This document shows positions 9,888-22,400 of a stretch of 64,000 nt of DNA, piece by piece. Position numbers and translations under genes: made by a program. Position 1 is the stretch's first letter, and each line of letters begins with the position of its first letter. Origin of the DNA: Corylus avellana (taxonomy: Eukaryota > Streptophyta > Magnoliopsida > Fagales > Betulaceae); NCBI RefSeq assembly GCF_901000735.1, contig NC_081541.1:1240001-1304000 (forward strand). The letters run 5' to 3'. The notes below the pieces were generated by a model that was given only the letters and a program-made list of their open reading frames with translations, was not told the origin of the DNA and ran no database searches.

Positions 9888-11560
9888 ATGCATGTACTTA
9901 TTTGTCTTAATTGTAACAACCTCTTTGGTTATTTGATTCACCCTCCATTTCTTAGCCTTGCCTAGAGTTATACGGTAGAATTAGCAGTTTGATCATGTTT
10001 TGTTTCCTATTTATCTGGAGGACATAATCTGAATATCTAATTTGGATTACATTTCTCTTAGGCCTTCATTTTTGGCTCTATTACCTCCATGTGTATGTTA
10101 AATTTGACGTGTGGCCGGTTGAGTAGATCTTGTATCATTACTCTTTTTCTACTCTTCACATTTATTTATCATATTCATTTTATACCGACAAATGGGACAT
10201 GTACCTAACATTATTTGTTTGCGATTACACCGAGATACTTGGAACGTAACCTTATAACCTAATTGTTTCTCAAACTTGAGATTTTGGGGTAATTAAAGAA
10301 TATTAAAATATAGGAAAGCAGAAAGCAAGAGAAAGAGAATAATATCAGATTTTATTTGGCTTTTGATCCAAGTTTGCACTGAAACGATGTTCTTCCTGAA
10401 GACGAGCAAATCATTATGGTAGCTTAAATGGCTCATTTTGAGGTTGCTGCTGGCCTTTCAATAGATCCAGTGTGAGTAAGAGAATTATAAAAATTCTTCC
10501 CTTGTTCACTTCTTTTGTATTTGGTGAAGGGGAAATTATTAGTTAAAGGAATTTTATTTTTTTTATAATCAATGAAAAATTAGACTCAAAAGTGAAAGAA
10601 AATGCATGGCTTATCCTTATTAGATGAAGCTGGCCGGGGTGTTCTTTGGTCACCTTCTTCTACCACCATAATTAACTTTTGTACAACTATATACTAAAAA
10701 ATTACATATATTCCAAATTTTGACCAAACAACAAAAAATAAATAGTATATATATAGTTTGAATTTATCACTCTTTTTAAATACATGATCAAACAACTCAA
10801 AATACAAAATATAAAATATATTTTTTTGTAAATATGTATTCTTATTGTAAGAATATTTTGACAAAACAGACGTTTAACTAAAAATATTTCTCACATTTAG
10901 GACAAATTAAAATACTTTCTTAAACCAAATATAAAATACTTATTGAGATACATTAGGAAACGTAAAATCTTTTTCTCTTTAAAATATTTGATTTGAAAAA
11001 ATACTTGTTTAATATTAAAGGTCCGCTTGGGATTGCAGTTTCAATAAGTGAAATTTTTAAAATTGCTACTTTTTAAAATTACAAAAGTGTTTCGTAAAAT
11101 ATGTTAAAAAATATTTTTGTTATCAAATATTTGTTATGAGAAATCGTAATTTTAGTTTAAATTCACATTTTTTTAAATAAGCACCCCTAGCTTCCTTATA
11201 GAAATCACAATTTTTTTTTTCTAATTTTAGATTAATTGTTTTTTCAATCGCAACGTCAAATACGTTACGTTTTACGATACATTTTAAAAATTCGCAATTT
11301 CAACCGCACCCAAAAAACCGTAACACCCTGTATAAGCCCAAGCCCACGCAAGAGTATCAATCAGAAACAGTTACAGGCCCGAGCCCGACGTCATGGACCG
11401 TTTTCCCTCCTATCAAAATTGATCCGCCTCATCAACGTCCTACCTCCTCCACTAAAAATTCGCCACCTCAGCCAAGTTACGCTCCAAAAAACATAACAAA
11501 AAAATCAGCCCCACACCACGATAATAAATCGAGGGACAAAAACTCTTTTTAGCTCCCAAC
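9888..11560. other. intergenic region before PTB3
   Basis: The 3' end of the membrane-protein gene, then AT-rich sequence with no coding frame I can support. The part at about 11020-11325 is a decayed transposon-like block annotated separately. Confidence 0.6.
11021..11325. mobile_element. decayed MITE-like block
   Basis: It begins GGTCCGCTTGGGATTGCAG and shares TTTCAATAAGTG, TTTTTAAAATTGC and a GTTTCGTAAAATATG-like word with the better-preserved element at 37897-38420. The right end near CGCACCC is degraded. Relationship inferred from these shared words only. Confidence 0.4.
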
Positions 11561-11565
11561 CTCTG

Positions 11566-11574
11566 AAACCCTAA
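11566..11574 (+). promoter_or_regulatory. telo-box in the PTB3 leader/promoter
   Basis: AAACCCTAA, the plant telo-box seen near starts of genes for growth and translation. It lies about 50 bases before the likely leader donor at CAG|GTGCTT (11622). Confidence 0.45.
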
Positions 11575-12732
11575 AAAATCACCAAAAAAAAAAAAGAAGC
11601 TCTAGCTCCGCGAATTCTTCAGGTGCTTCAATTTATTTTTCATTTCCTCTCCAATTCGCTCTAATTTTCGCAATCGTATGTGATTGTGTGTTTGCTTATA
11701 TACACGCGGAAACCCTTACCTTTTCGCTCCTCTATTTGATTTTGATTTTTCTGCTAATCTATCTCTCCCTCTCTATATATACGAGTGTCTGCGTTAGAGA
11801 AATCAGGGAAATCATAATTTGACGTATTAAGGAGCATATTTGAACGTTAGAATAAAATTGATAGAGTGAATCGCTTATATGTCGTTAGAAGTATACTTTT
11901 TAGGTGATATATATATATATCTTGCGCGTTCTTTTGTTTTGCTTGCTTTTGAAATTGGGATATGTATTGCTCAGCCAAATTGATTTTTTAGGACACAAAT
12001 TTGGTTTTAAATGTCTCTTATCTTAATCATAGGTGATGCATGGTTAAAGTATTATTGGCGTTCTTTATGTATTCGAATTAGGTTATTGAGAAATTCTGCC
12101 TTTCTGTGTTCTGTTTGACTTGGGTAGGTAATTCCTTTGGTTGGTACACATGGTTAGTTTTCAATTTGTTGTTGTCACATCTGTTTTTGCTTGCTCTGGC
12201 TTGTGTTTAGGTCTTTTGCTTCCACATTGGAAAATGTAATTTGTGCTTCTGAAAAAGTAAATTGAAAAAGGCATTCTGGAAACTCATTGTACAATTTTTC
12301 TGACCATAAAGGGTCCGATACAGAAACAAACAGGTCTGATACAACAACGTGTTTTGCATCCAGAATGCATTTTTAGTATCATAAATTTGGGTTCACAATT
12401 TATTGTTCTATTTCTGTTAGACAAGAATTGAGACAACAAGTGCGGGAAACAACTTCACAGAATTAGAGAAGAAACCCATCCAAATGTATATTTAGGTTCT
12501 GTTATATGTAGTATGTATACTGCTATAATACACGAGGCATGCATGCCAGGAAAGGGAAATCATATTAATATTGGAAAGTGAAATCATATTAATATTGTAA
12601 AGGAGAAGTCAATTTTATTAAAGTACATACTTCTATGTCAGAGAACCTGATTATGAAATGGGTTTGTTTATAGCGATCCTTAGGCCTACACGTTTTCTTG
12701 GTGTTCTTTTATAGGGTGGGGTTACTGTTCGA

Positions 12733-15700
12733 ATGGCATCTGTATCCAGTCAGCCACAGTTTCGTTACACCCAACCTCCATCCAAGGTGCTTCATTTGCG
12801 TAACTTGCCATGGGAGTGCACAGAGGAGGAACTGATTGAACTTGGGAAACCATTTGGTAAAGTTGTGAATACAAAGTGCAATGTTGGAGCAAACCGAAAT
12901 CAGGCTTTTATTGAATTTGTGAGTATAATTTTATGGTAGTTTAACTTTTGAATTTTTAGGTTTTTGTCCTGCTATTTATGTCATGTGATGAATTGTTACT
13001 TTTCCATATCTTAATTTCTTCAGGCTGATTTAAATCAAGCTATTGCTATGATATCATATTATGCCTCATCCTCAGAGCCTGCTCAAGTGCGCGGAAAAAC
13101 CGTCTACCTACAGTACTCAAATAGGCAAGAAATAGTGAACAACAAAACTACTGCAGATGTTGCTGGAAATGTACTGCTGGTAACAATAGAGGGTGCCGAT
13201 GCACGCCTTGTCAGCATTGATGTTTTACACTTGGTAAGCAAATTGCATGCTTTCCTTTACAGTTGAAGAGGTAAACTTGCTACTATAAGGATGTATCCAC
13301 TGAATTATGTTGTAATTAGGTTGCGGTTTGTCACGTTTTGGAAAGCATTTGTTTGACGTATATGTAAATGGATCAGCAGGCCCATTTCAAGGCAATATCT
13401 TCGATGGCAGCTTAATGCATCGGGAGAAAGAGCGCATGTGTGTTTGTCTCCTTTCTCCTTTCCTTAACACTGGCTCTTTCTTCCCTACTCTTCCTCCTCA
13501 ACTTCCTATACCTACCATTCTAATAGTACAGGCTTTTATCATTTTCTTTTCTCTTGTACATCCCTCTTCCTCTATTTTCTGCATGCCGTGATTTTTTGCT
13601 AGTAGCATAGCTACATCTAGTATAGTTCTTATGGAATTTTGTATTAGTCGACTATTTGATCTATGTAATTATATTAAAATCTTAGTTGTAATTTTTTTTT
13701 TTTTTTTGATAATTGAGGTATTGGCATCGAAGTGAATGCAAGCTTGATGAGGTTGATCTTCATTCCCTTTGTGGATATAAATGTCATGGACAGACATTAT
13801 CTTTCTATCCTTCTAAGTAATTAACTAATGATAGCTTTAGACACTAGTTCGTAGCTGAAGTTGTTAATTTTACAAAACCTTGATGCCAATCCACATGCCC
13901 AACAGCAGTATATTGTTAGCATTTTTCCATGGTGAATGCTGAAGGGATTATCAGAAATTCTTAGTTGGTCCTTTGTTTCTTTTATTCTTCTTAAGTTTGT
14001 GGTTTTTATTTGAGGGAGTTATTTATTTTATATAAACATAGTATTAGATGAAGTTTTAACCTGCACATTTCTCATAGCATATTTTTGACGATAGTGTGAA
14101 TGCTGAGTGCTGTATTTTTTAAATATTCTTTCTTTTCTTAGCAAATATTTATTATTATTACTATAATTTTATACACATGAAATGATGGTTTCTATGTCTA
14201 GTGGCTTGTGTAATTGATAAAATCTCAGTGGTCTTTGTTTGAACTTATAGATGCTTCTGGTTTTCTGCAATTAATTCTGGGAAGGGATCCTAGATTGTTA
14301 TTGGGTCTTGAGTTCATAGGACCTTTTTTTTTTTGTATATTTTTCTGAAAGTTATTTAGTGATGCAGGTTTTTTCAGCTTTTGGATTTGTGCATAAGATT
14401 ACAACCTTTGAGAAGACAGCCGGATTCCAGGTCTCTTATCCTTTTCTTTTTTTGGTCCTTTTCCCCTTATTCTTCCAGCATTTGAGTAGAAGCTCATTTT
14501 GTATATGATCCTTTTTTCAGGCGCTGGTACAATTTTCAGATACAGAGACAGCCTCTTCTGCGAAGAATGCCCTTGATGGAAGAAGCATTCCTAGGTGACA
14601 GTTGTATTAATTGTTTGACATGCTATTTAGTCCAACTTCTATGGACCGCATGCTTGTTACGTGGTACACATGCATTCAGACTGGTCACCATTGGACCGTT
14701 AGACAACATTTGTGGCATAAGCGATCTGTCAGACTCCAGATTGGCTTAAAGTTTTTGTTGCCCCACTTGTATCTATAACATTTTCCATTGAACATGGGGA
14801 AAATATTGGCTTGCTGTATTTTTCCAACAGGACCATTCTTTATGTAGAAAATGTGCTATGTCGGATCTTTGAATGGTAGATCCTCGCACATTCATGTGCT
14901 CCATTGACAGAGCTATGCGCTTTAAATACCTTATCAGTTATCAACTGTGCCTGCATTAGGATTTACTGACATCTTTTGTCCTTGGTTTCAGGTATCTTCT
15001 TCCTGAGCATGTGGGACCATGTGCTCTTAGGATCACATATTCTGCACACACAGATTTGAGCGTGAAATTCCAGAGCCACCGGAGCAGGTATTCCTGTTTC
15101 CTTTTACAAGCATTAACAGTCTGAGTCTTTTTACTCCTAATTGTTTTGCGTGTAAGATGCATATTTCCCTTTTCGGTTGTACATGTATTGTGTATGCAGT
15201 TCTTCCTAGTTTGTTACCTCTTTTCCATCGTTCATCCTTATCCTTTGGCGCAACCCTTTTATCACCATTTTGCTCACATTATTATAACTACATTTCAGGG
15301 ACTACACTAATCCTTACCTTCCTGTTGCTCCATCAGCCATTGACGGAAGCGGTCAGGTAAGGCTTTGGGAATTGACACCTCCTTCGTTATATAGACTTCT
15401 ACTAGGTGGCACTCAGACAATTCTATAGGCATATTTAGTGATGGGCAAAGGTGTTGAACAGAGTACTGATTCTTGATTTTCACATAAGAGTCTTCCTATG
15501 TCAAATATTACTATTATTCAATGTTAATTCCTTTAGATGTTTTGAAAGAGTTCTCATGCACAATAGCATAGCACGGCCACTGCCAAACTTGGTCATGCAT
15601 GTGATTCATGACTTGCAATTTTTATTACTTAGAGATACTTAAAATCTATGAAATTTTACGTGGTTTGATTAAATGGAAGTGTTTTGTCATCATTGCAGTT

Positions 15701-18162
15701 AACGGTGGGGTTGGATGGGAAAAAACTAGAAGCAGAGAGCAATGTTCTTCTTGCATCTATTGAAAACATGCAGTATGCTGTCACCTTGGACGTTTTACAC
15801 ATGGTACTTACGATCACATTCCAAGATTAAAGTCTTGGTTGACTCTTCTGTTCTTTATTATTATTTTTTTCTTTATATTCAAGTCATACACTTTTCTTTT
15901 GTGTTAAATCATTTTCTCTCTCTCTCTCTCATTAAGTCATACTCAATTATGATATTTTTCATTTTTTGTTTTCATGGCTAGGTGTTTTCTGCTTTTGGGC
16001 CTGTCCAAAAGATTGCCATGTTTGATAAGAATGGGGGTGTACAAGCTTTGATTCAATACCCTGGTAATCTTTAAACCTGATTGTTCATTTTTTATCACAA
16101 TATCGTAATTACCAAACAGGAGCAGGAAAAAAGAAAACAAGAGAAAATGTCCACCTATCTTTAGCCCAAGTGCTAGGCTGCTAGCCTGGGCACTAATGTA
16201 ATTGCTGAAGCTAAATGCCATTAAAATATATTATCATGGTTTTCTGTTGCCTGGTCACATGAAACCAACTGCTAATTGTCTACTCAAGTTGCAACTGAAC
16301 AGGTAGTTGTTGTGTGTGCTTGTGGGTGTGCATTCTTTTTCTACTAATTTATTGAGTCTGTTCATTAGGATTAAAAGCATTTCTAACAGGCAATGAGTTA
16401 TACTCTTACGACATTGCCCTATGTATATGGGCAAATCAACTTTAAAATATAATGGATTAGTTGCCTTGAGGAAGATGGATATCATATTTTGCTACCCAAA
16501 ACACGTGCCTTGAATTTGTTGGCAGATGCATGATGTGTGTTAGACATGCTCGTATTATTTGGGTTACCGTATCACTCTTATGATATGTAAGCATTAGTGC
16601 TATTTGGGTTTTCCTCCACATCTAGTCACAAATTATTGCAGCCTGTTTTATATAATAACAGTTGGGAAGTATAATTGGGGCCTATGGTGGTTGCAGATGT
16701 TCAGACTGCTGTTGTTGCTAAGGAAGCTCTGGAAGGACACTGCATCTATGATGGAGGGTTTTGCAAGCTTCACATCTCTTATTCACGCCATACTGATCTC
16801 AGCATTAAGGTAATCAAACTATATCCTTTGAAAAGAAGTTTGTCTTATGTGGAGTATGATGGTCATTTTCATTAATCACTATAAAGTGTGGTAAATTGTG
16901 GATACAACTTCTGATTAGCCAACCCTTTATCAAATGTGCAAAGTAACGCATTGATTGTACCCTTCGGCTTTTTTACAGAAAGAAAGCCACTTGTTGGTGA
17001 GAAGGTAGGGAAACGTGATTTGTGATTAGATGAATTTATGTGCTGATAATATTGATAACTGTTTGTTGTTGTATCCTTTTTCCTTATTTGTTTTGTGTGC
17101 AAAATCAGTGTTCTTGTTCCTGGTTTCATTATGGGATGCATTTTAGGAAACAGAGGTCCACAGATGTTTGATTTTTTCGTTTAGTTTATTCAAAGAAGTT
17201 GGTTTTGATGTTATCTTGCAACTTAACGCGCACTTCAACAAAATGTTAGTCATCTTAGGTTTTTATTAATGCCTGAAATGTAGATCAGTAAGTAGAGTTT
17301 CTTCTGCTTACCTTCTCCCATTCCCTGCCTTAGATATGGCTTCCTGTAGTAGATGACACCTAAAGGGTGCTATTGGTTCAACAGAAACGTAGTTCTAGGA
17401 AAACATCCTTTGAAACTTCCAGTGTTTGTTTTTTTTTTTTATTTTTCGTAGCTACCTATATTTGCTGTTTTAACACAAATTAAAACAGGTACGTTGATCT
17501 GTGATTGATGGGCATTCAGCAGACCTTATCCTTATCTTTTGGCTTTTTTCTTCTCTTTTCTTTTGAGGGGTGGAGTTTGGGTGAAGGGGAGTGACTTCTG
17601 AGTTGCCTGTGGATTGAAATAGTATATTTTGTTGTATAGTATCGCTGCAAGTGTGCTGCATGTATTTTGGCCTTTTGCTTATATATGAAAAAGGGGTGGG
17701 GTGGGATAGAGGTTTGTAGTAGGTCTCTAGTCTTTGATTTACGAAGCATGTGTACAGAATTAAACTTGAAAAGGTGATTCTTACATTTGGAGCTTGGCGT
17801 GTTGATTACAGGTGAACAATGATCGGAGCAGAGACTATACAATCCCTAACACTCCCATGGTGAACTCCCAACCCTCGATTCTGAGGCAACAGCCGGTTTC
17901 AGCGATGGGTCCCACTGTTCAGTATAATGGGGCTCCTTATACTCCGACTCAAGAGCAGCAGCAGCCTGGGATGCCCCAGACTTCAGCTGGGTGGGGCCCA
18001 GGAGTTCCCCCAATGCCTCAGTCCATGCCAATGCAGATGCATAGTAATCCATACATGCCACCTGGGACAATGCCGCCTCAAGGAATGATGCAGTCGCCAA
18101 TCCAGAGTGGCTTACCACAGTCATCAATGTTGCCCCCATATGGATCTGGTCACATGCAATAG
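12733..18162 (+). CDS. PTB3: polypyrimidine tract-binding protein homologue 3
   Basis: RNA-binding protein with three RRMs, expected to control splicing and mRNA fate in nucleus and cytoplasm. Coding exons: 12733-12918, 13024-13233, 14368-14430, 14521-14594, 14992-15087, 15299-15356, 15699-15803, 15982-16063, 16697-16809 and 17812-18162, joining in frame to 445 residues. RRM1 spans about 18-100 (KVLHLRNLPWECTEEEL), RRM2 about 112-215 (VFSAFGFVHKITTFEK) and RRM3 about 242-330 (VFSAFGPVQKIAMFDK, CKLHISYSRHTDLSIK). The tail is rich in Pro, Gln and Met and ends YGSGHMQ. A leader intron is likely between about 11622 and 12714, just before the start codon. Length and domain order fit the PTB3 branch, which differs from the plant PTB1/2 type. 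The 1.1-kb intron 2 is the natural place for regulated splicing, but no cassette exon can be proven here. Confidence 0.93.
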
Positions 18163-19433
18163 CCATAGATGGAGGCAGACGAAGGCGTGAGGGGACGGTT
18201 GCCCCCCCCTCCATTGCGCTTCTTGGAAGGATCTGCCTTTAATTGCTTCATCTTTTGGTTTTTGGTTTGCTTTAATTACCCCTTTCTTTGGTTGTAATTC
18301 CTCTCAAACCAAGTCAAGGCTTGAAAATACACGCCAAAGCCAGTTAAGTTTCTTTTTGTGTTTAAACTAATTTCTTCAGAATGTTTTAGCCACTTTTGGT
18401 TCTCATTTTTCATCATTAACAATTAGTGTTCAATATGAGTAATATGCTATTTTACTCCTTATTGTGGGGGATCAGCTACAATACGTGCTCCTCCCGGCAC
18501 TGGAACACCATCACTCTCCAAATTTGGTGGCAATTATGTTTCTTCTGGCCATTTATTAATATTGCTACCTTATAGGATCAGATGAATCATGCCTGTAGCA
18601 ACTTGCGTTTTTTCATGTGGGCATGTTTATTTGAGAGAAGCATATTCTTCTGCTTTTTCTTCTTGTTTTCCGTTAGCCCATTCATATGACTTTTTTTTTT
18701 TTTAACAAAAAAAACATAGCTTGGTATGAGGCTTTCTTACTTAGGTGCGACGAATCAAGCGAGGTGATCTGGATAATTATCAGATTCAAATTTTACTCAA
18801 GAACCAAAATTTTCAAGCTTGTAAATTATTTAATACTAGGCAAGTGATCATATGCCTGCCTCTCTCTCTCTCTCTCTTTCTCTCTTAGCCTCAAGAAAAG
18901 GTGTTTAACTCCAACGATTGTAGAAGTGGAGTACTCCCATTGGGTTTGGTGAGGGGAGGATATGAGTTGGAGGCTCCATGTTTAGAGGGCTAGATTCATG
19001 CACATTAATCTGATAATTGGGTTCTTATTACTATTTCCTTGGTAGGGTTGAGGTTAAGGGTGCGTTTGGATGCTACTAACTTCACGTTCGAGTTAGTATC
19101 ATTTGCCCAAAAATAATACCAAGTATCTCCCACTTAATGAGAGAGACAAAAAAAAAAAAGAAGTTAATTATTGTCTCCCACAAGTTATTATTAAGCCTTT
19201 CTTTGAGCCTTACACAAACAAGTACCCAGACAAAACAATCACATCCTGAGGAGTTTAAGACTTTACAACAGTGATTCCATCACAACCAAAGCCGGCGCCA
19301 ATTTCAATCCCAAAGATAAGGCTCTCTCTCTCTGACCCAAAAGTCTCTGTGGCTCTCAATCTCTCTCCCTCTCTCACTCGGCGAGGGAGAGTGCAGCTGA
19401 AACAGAGCGATTCTGTGCTAATCCCCACCAACA
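18163..19433. other. intergenic region between PTB3 and FTSH11
   Basis: PTB3 3' UTR, a CT microsatellite at about 18858-18885, A-rich patches, and the pyrimidine-rich leader of FTSH11 (CTCTCTCTCTCTGACCC near 19321-19340, CTCTCTCCCTCTCTCAC near 19360). A block starting GGGTGCGTTTGGATGC near 19059 resembles a transposon end but has no partner that I can see. Confidence 0.6.
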
Positions 19434-22400
19434 ATGACCACTACTCTGCAAGCGTTTCTTCTCTGCAAACCCTCGTTTTCACTCTCTTCTTCTTCTTCTT
19501 CTTCCAAACGTTTTCATCTTCCTCGCTGTTCTTATTCTTTTTCTTCTTCTCTCTCTTTCAATCCCCTCTCTCTCTCTACGTTCACTTCCTCAACTTTCCA
19601 TGTATCACGATTCTGTCGCCGGACTCTATCGGTTCCTTGCACATTACGCCCCGAAAATGCTGGTTTCGATTCCGAAAGATTGGATTTTTCCGAAACGAAT
19701 CCGGTTTCCGATTCCAAAGATTTGAACTTCAAGGATTTTGATGGTGGGAGTTCGAGTTTCAACGGGAATAGTACGGTTTCCGAATTTGGAAACTCGAAAG
19801 TTGATGAATTGGGCGGTGGGAGTTCGGAGATTGAGGTGAAGAGTGAGTTTGGGGAGGTGGGGTTAGGGAATGGGGAAGTGGGTAGTGAGGGAAGGAGTGG
19901 GGAAGTGAAAGAAAGTGACGGAAAGGGTGAGAATTTGAGTGAAAGTGACGGAAAGAGTGGGAATTTGAGCGAGATAAAGAACAGGATACCTTTGATGGTG
20001 TTCTTGATGGGGATGTGGGTAAGGGTGAAAAAAGGATTTGAGAAGGTGTTGGAGTGGGAATGGTTGAGTTGGTGGCCCTTTTGGAGGCAGGAAAAGAGGT
20101 TGGAGAGGTTGATTGCGGAGGCTGATGCGAACCCGAAAGACGTGGCGAAACAGAGTGCTCTGCTGGCCGAGCTCAATAAGCACAGGTTAGGTGATTCAGT
20201 TTTGTGCTCTTTTAATGTGTTATCATCTGATTGGCTGCTGGAAAATAATGGAAGGGAATGGAGTTGTGGTTTGTGAAGTTTATGTTTCTTGTTGTTTTCT
20301 TTTATGGGGAATGGAGTCCAAGTACAGCATATAGTTGCGTTGGTGTCTGCTGAGCAAATTTATAGCAAGTGTGGGAGTCGAAATGTTAATTTTATATTGT
20401 AAGCCTTTCTATGTTTCTGTTGTACTTTGTTGCTAAGAATATGGAGGAAAAGAGAAATGATGAAGACTATAACACCTTTAACAGACACGTAGTCTTTTAC
20501 AATGTTACACCACGTAATAACTTATCATAGGATCAATATTTTACTAACCCCCTGTTAGATTATATGACATCTACATGCCCAACAAGCTTGCCAAATATCA
20601 GGATAATTGGAAATTAAGAACTGCCTCATCTAAAAAAATGGTCAAGATTATGATTTTATTTAATATTTTAACTTATAAGTTGGTATAAGATTAATGTCAA
20701 ATTCAGTATGCACAGCAAGCATATAGAGGACATGTAATTCAAAAGTACTAGATCGCGAAGAGTTACTTGAACCCAACCCATATATATATACACAAAAATG
20801 CATAAATACACACAAGCATACATATATTCATGTATGTTTCTATATATAAAGAAATCAACTACATTTCTTCTTTGTTGGGAAGTGAGACAAGGTCAGAATC
20901 AGTGGATGTTTAATGATAGTTCCAAGCAGGAATACAAGGGCATTTGTTTTTTTATTTTATTTTGTAGCATTTTTTTTTATTCGAGTAAGAAAAAACCGTT
21001 TGCAATTTTTTTTTCACATTTTTCAGTCCAGAATCTGTCATCAAACGATTTGAACAAAGGGATCATGCAGTAGACAGTAGAGGAGTTGCCGAATATCTTC
21101 GAGCTCTTGTAGTCACCAATGCTATTGCTGAATATCTTCCAGATGAGGAGACTGGGAAGCCTTCTAGTCTTCCTACATTGGTAATTAAGCCCGTTCTTCT
21201 CCTCACCAGCTGCATGTATTTGATTACCCTTGGTCTAACATTCCCATTGTCATGTTTTGGACATTTTGGTACTTAATTGGTTCTAGACTGTTGTCTTTGG
21301 TTGTTTTTAACTTTTTATCTTATCTTATGTTCTTCTAAATGTCCATATCTATGGTATGACTTTAAATCAACCAACACCTTGTAATAGATAATAAAATGCA
21401 TTTGGACCGGTCTGGAAATTCGTGTGTGTGTGTGGAAGCAATGGATTGGTATATCTCATGAGTTCTACAAAAAAAAAAATGGAGATTGAATATCCCTTAC
21501 TGTTATCTAAGAAATTCACCTTTCTATCACGCTTATCTTACCAAAGTGCTATGCTCAACAATCAACACGAGTGGTTGCTTGAAAAACAATTCAAGAGTTT
21601 GCGACATGGCATTCAGTCATTTTATGTTTTAAATATGTGATGTCTTTGATGTAACATATAGCCAAACAGTGTATTATTAAGAAAGAAGATAATGAAAAGT
21701 GTTGAATGGCTCAATACCAACCATGGATGCAAGCCTATCATGATTGGAAAACTTTACTTGTTTTGCTTGCTCTCTTATACCAGATGGATATTGGTGACAT
21801 TCATCAAATGGATATTTAGTTGAAACCCTATTGTTAATTAAACCTGTCACGCTTTTCTTTTACAAAACCCACCATATGATTGTCTTTTGTTGAAATATTC
21901 CATATGGCAGTCATTCTTCTTTAAGTTATCAGTTTCTATCAATATTTCAAGTTTGAAAGTCATCGCCATGGTTTCTTTTTTTGCTAATTGAACGATTTTC
22001 TTCATAAGAACAACAAGGAGTAAAACAACAGCTGCAGTCCTGTCAAGTTATTCAGCTTCGCATCATTTTTGGGCTGATACTTTTACATTCTTTTAACACT
22101 TCCATGTTGCCTAATCTCACTTCCCTTTATCCCATTTTCATGTTAATTTTTGATGTGTTAGTTTTATTTAACCGATGGTTAATTTTGTGTATGTAGTTGC
22201 AAGAGTTGAAGCAGCGTGCATCAGGTAACTCAGATGAGCCCTTTCTGAACCCTGGCATATCTGAGAAGCAACCTTTGCATGTTGTGATGGTGAGTTTTAA
22301 TACAAAATGTTTGTGCCATATATATTGGCAGAAGCATGTCAAAATTGTCTGCTTTTGGCATAAACTTTGATTGTATGGTGCAAGATTAAAATTTTTCCTT

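Noticed and set aside
19532..20176. 214-codon minus-strand open frame opposite FTSH11 exon 1
   Set aside because: Ser/Pro-rich mirror of the FTSH11 transit-peptide region, with no independent signals.
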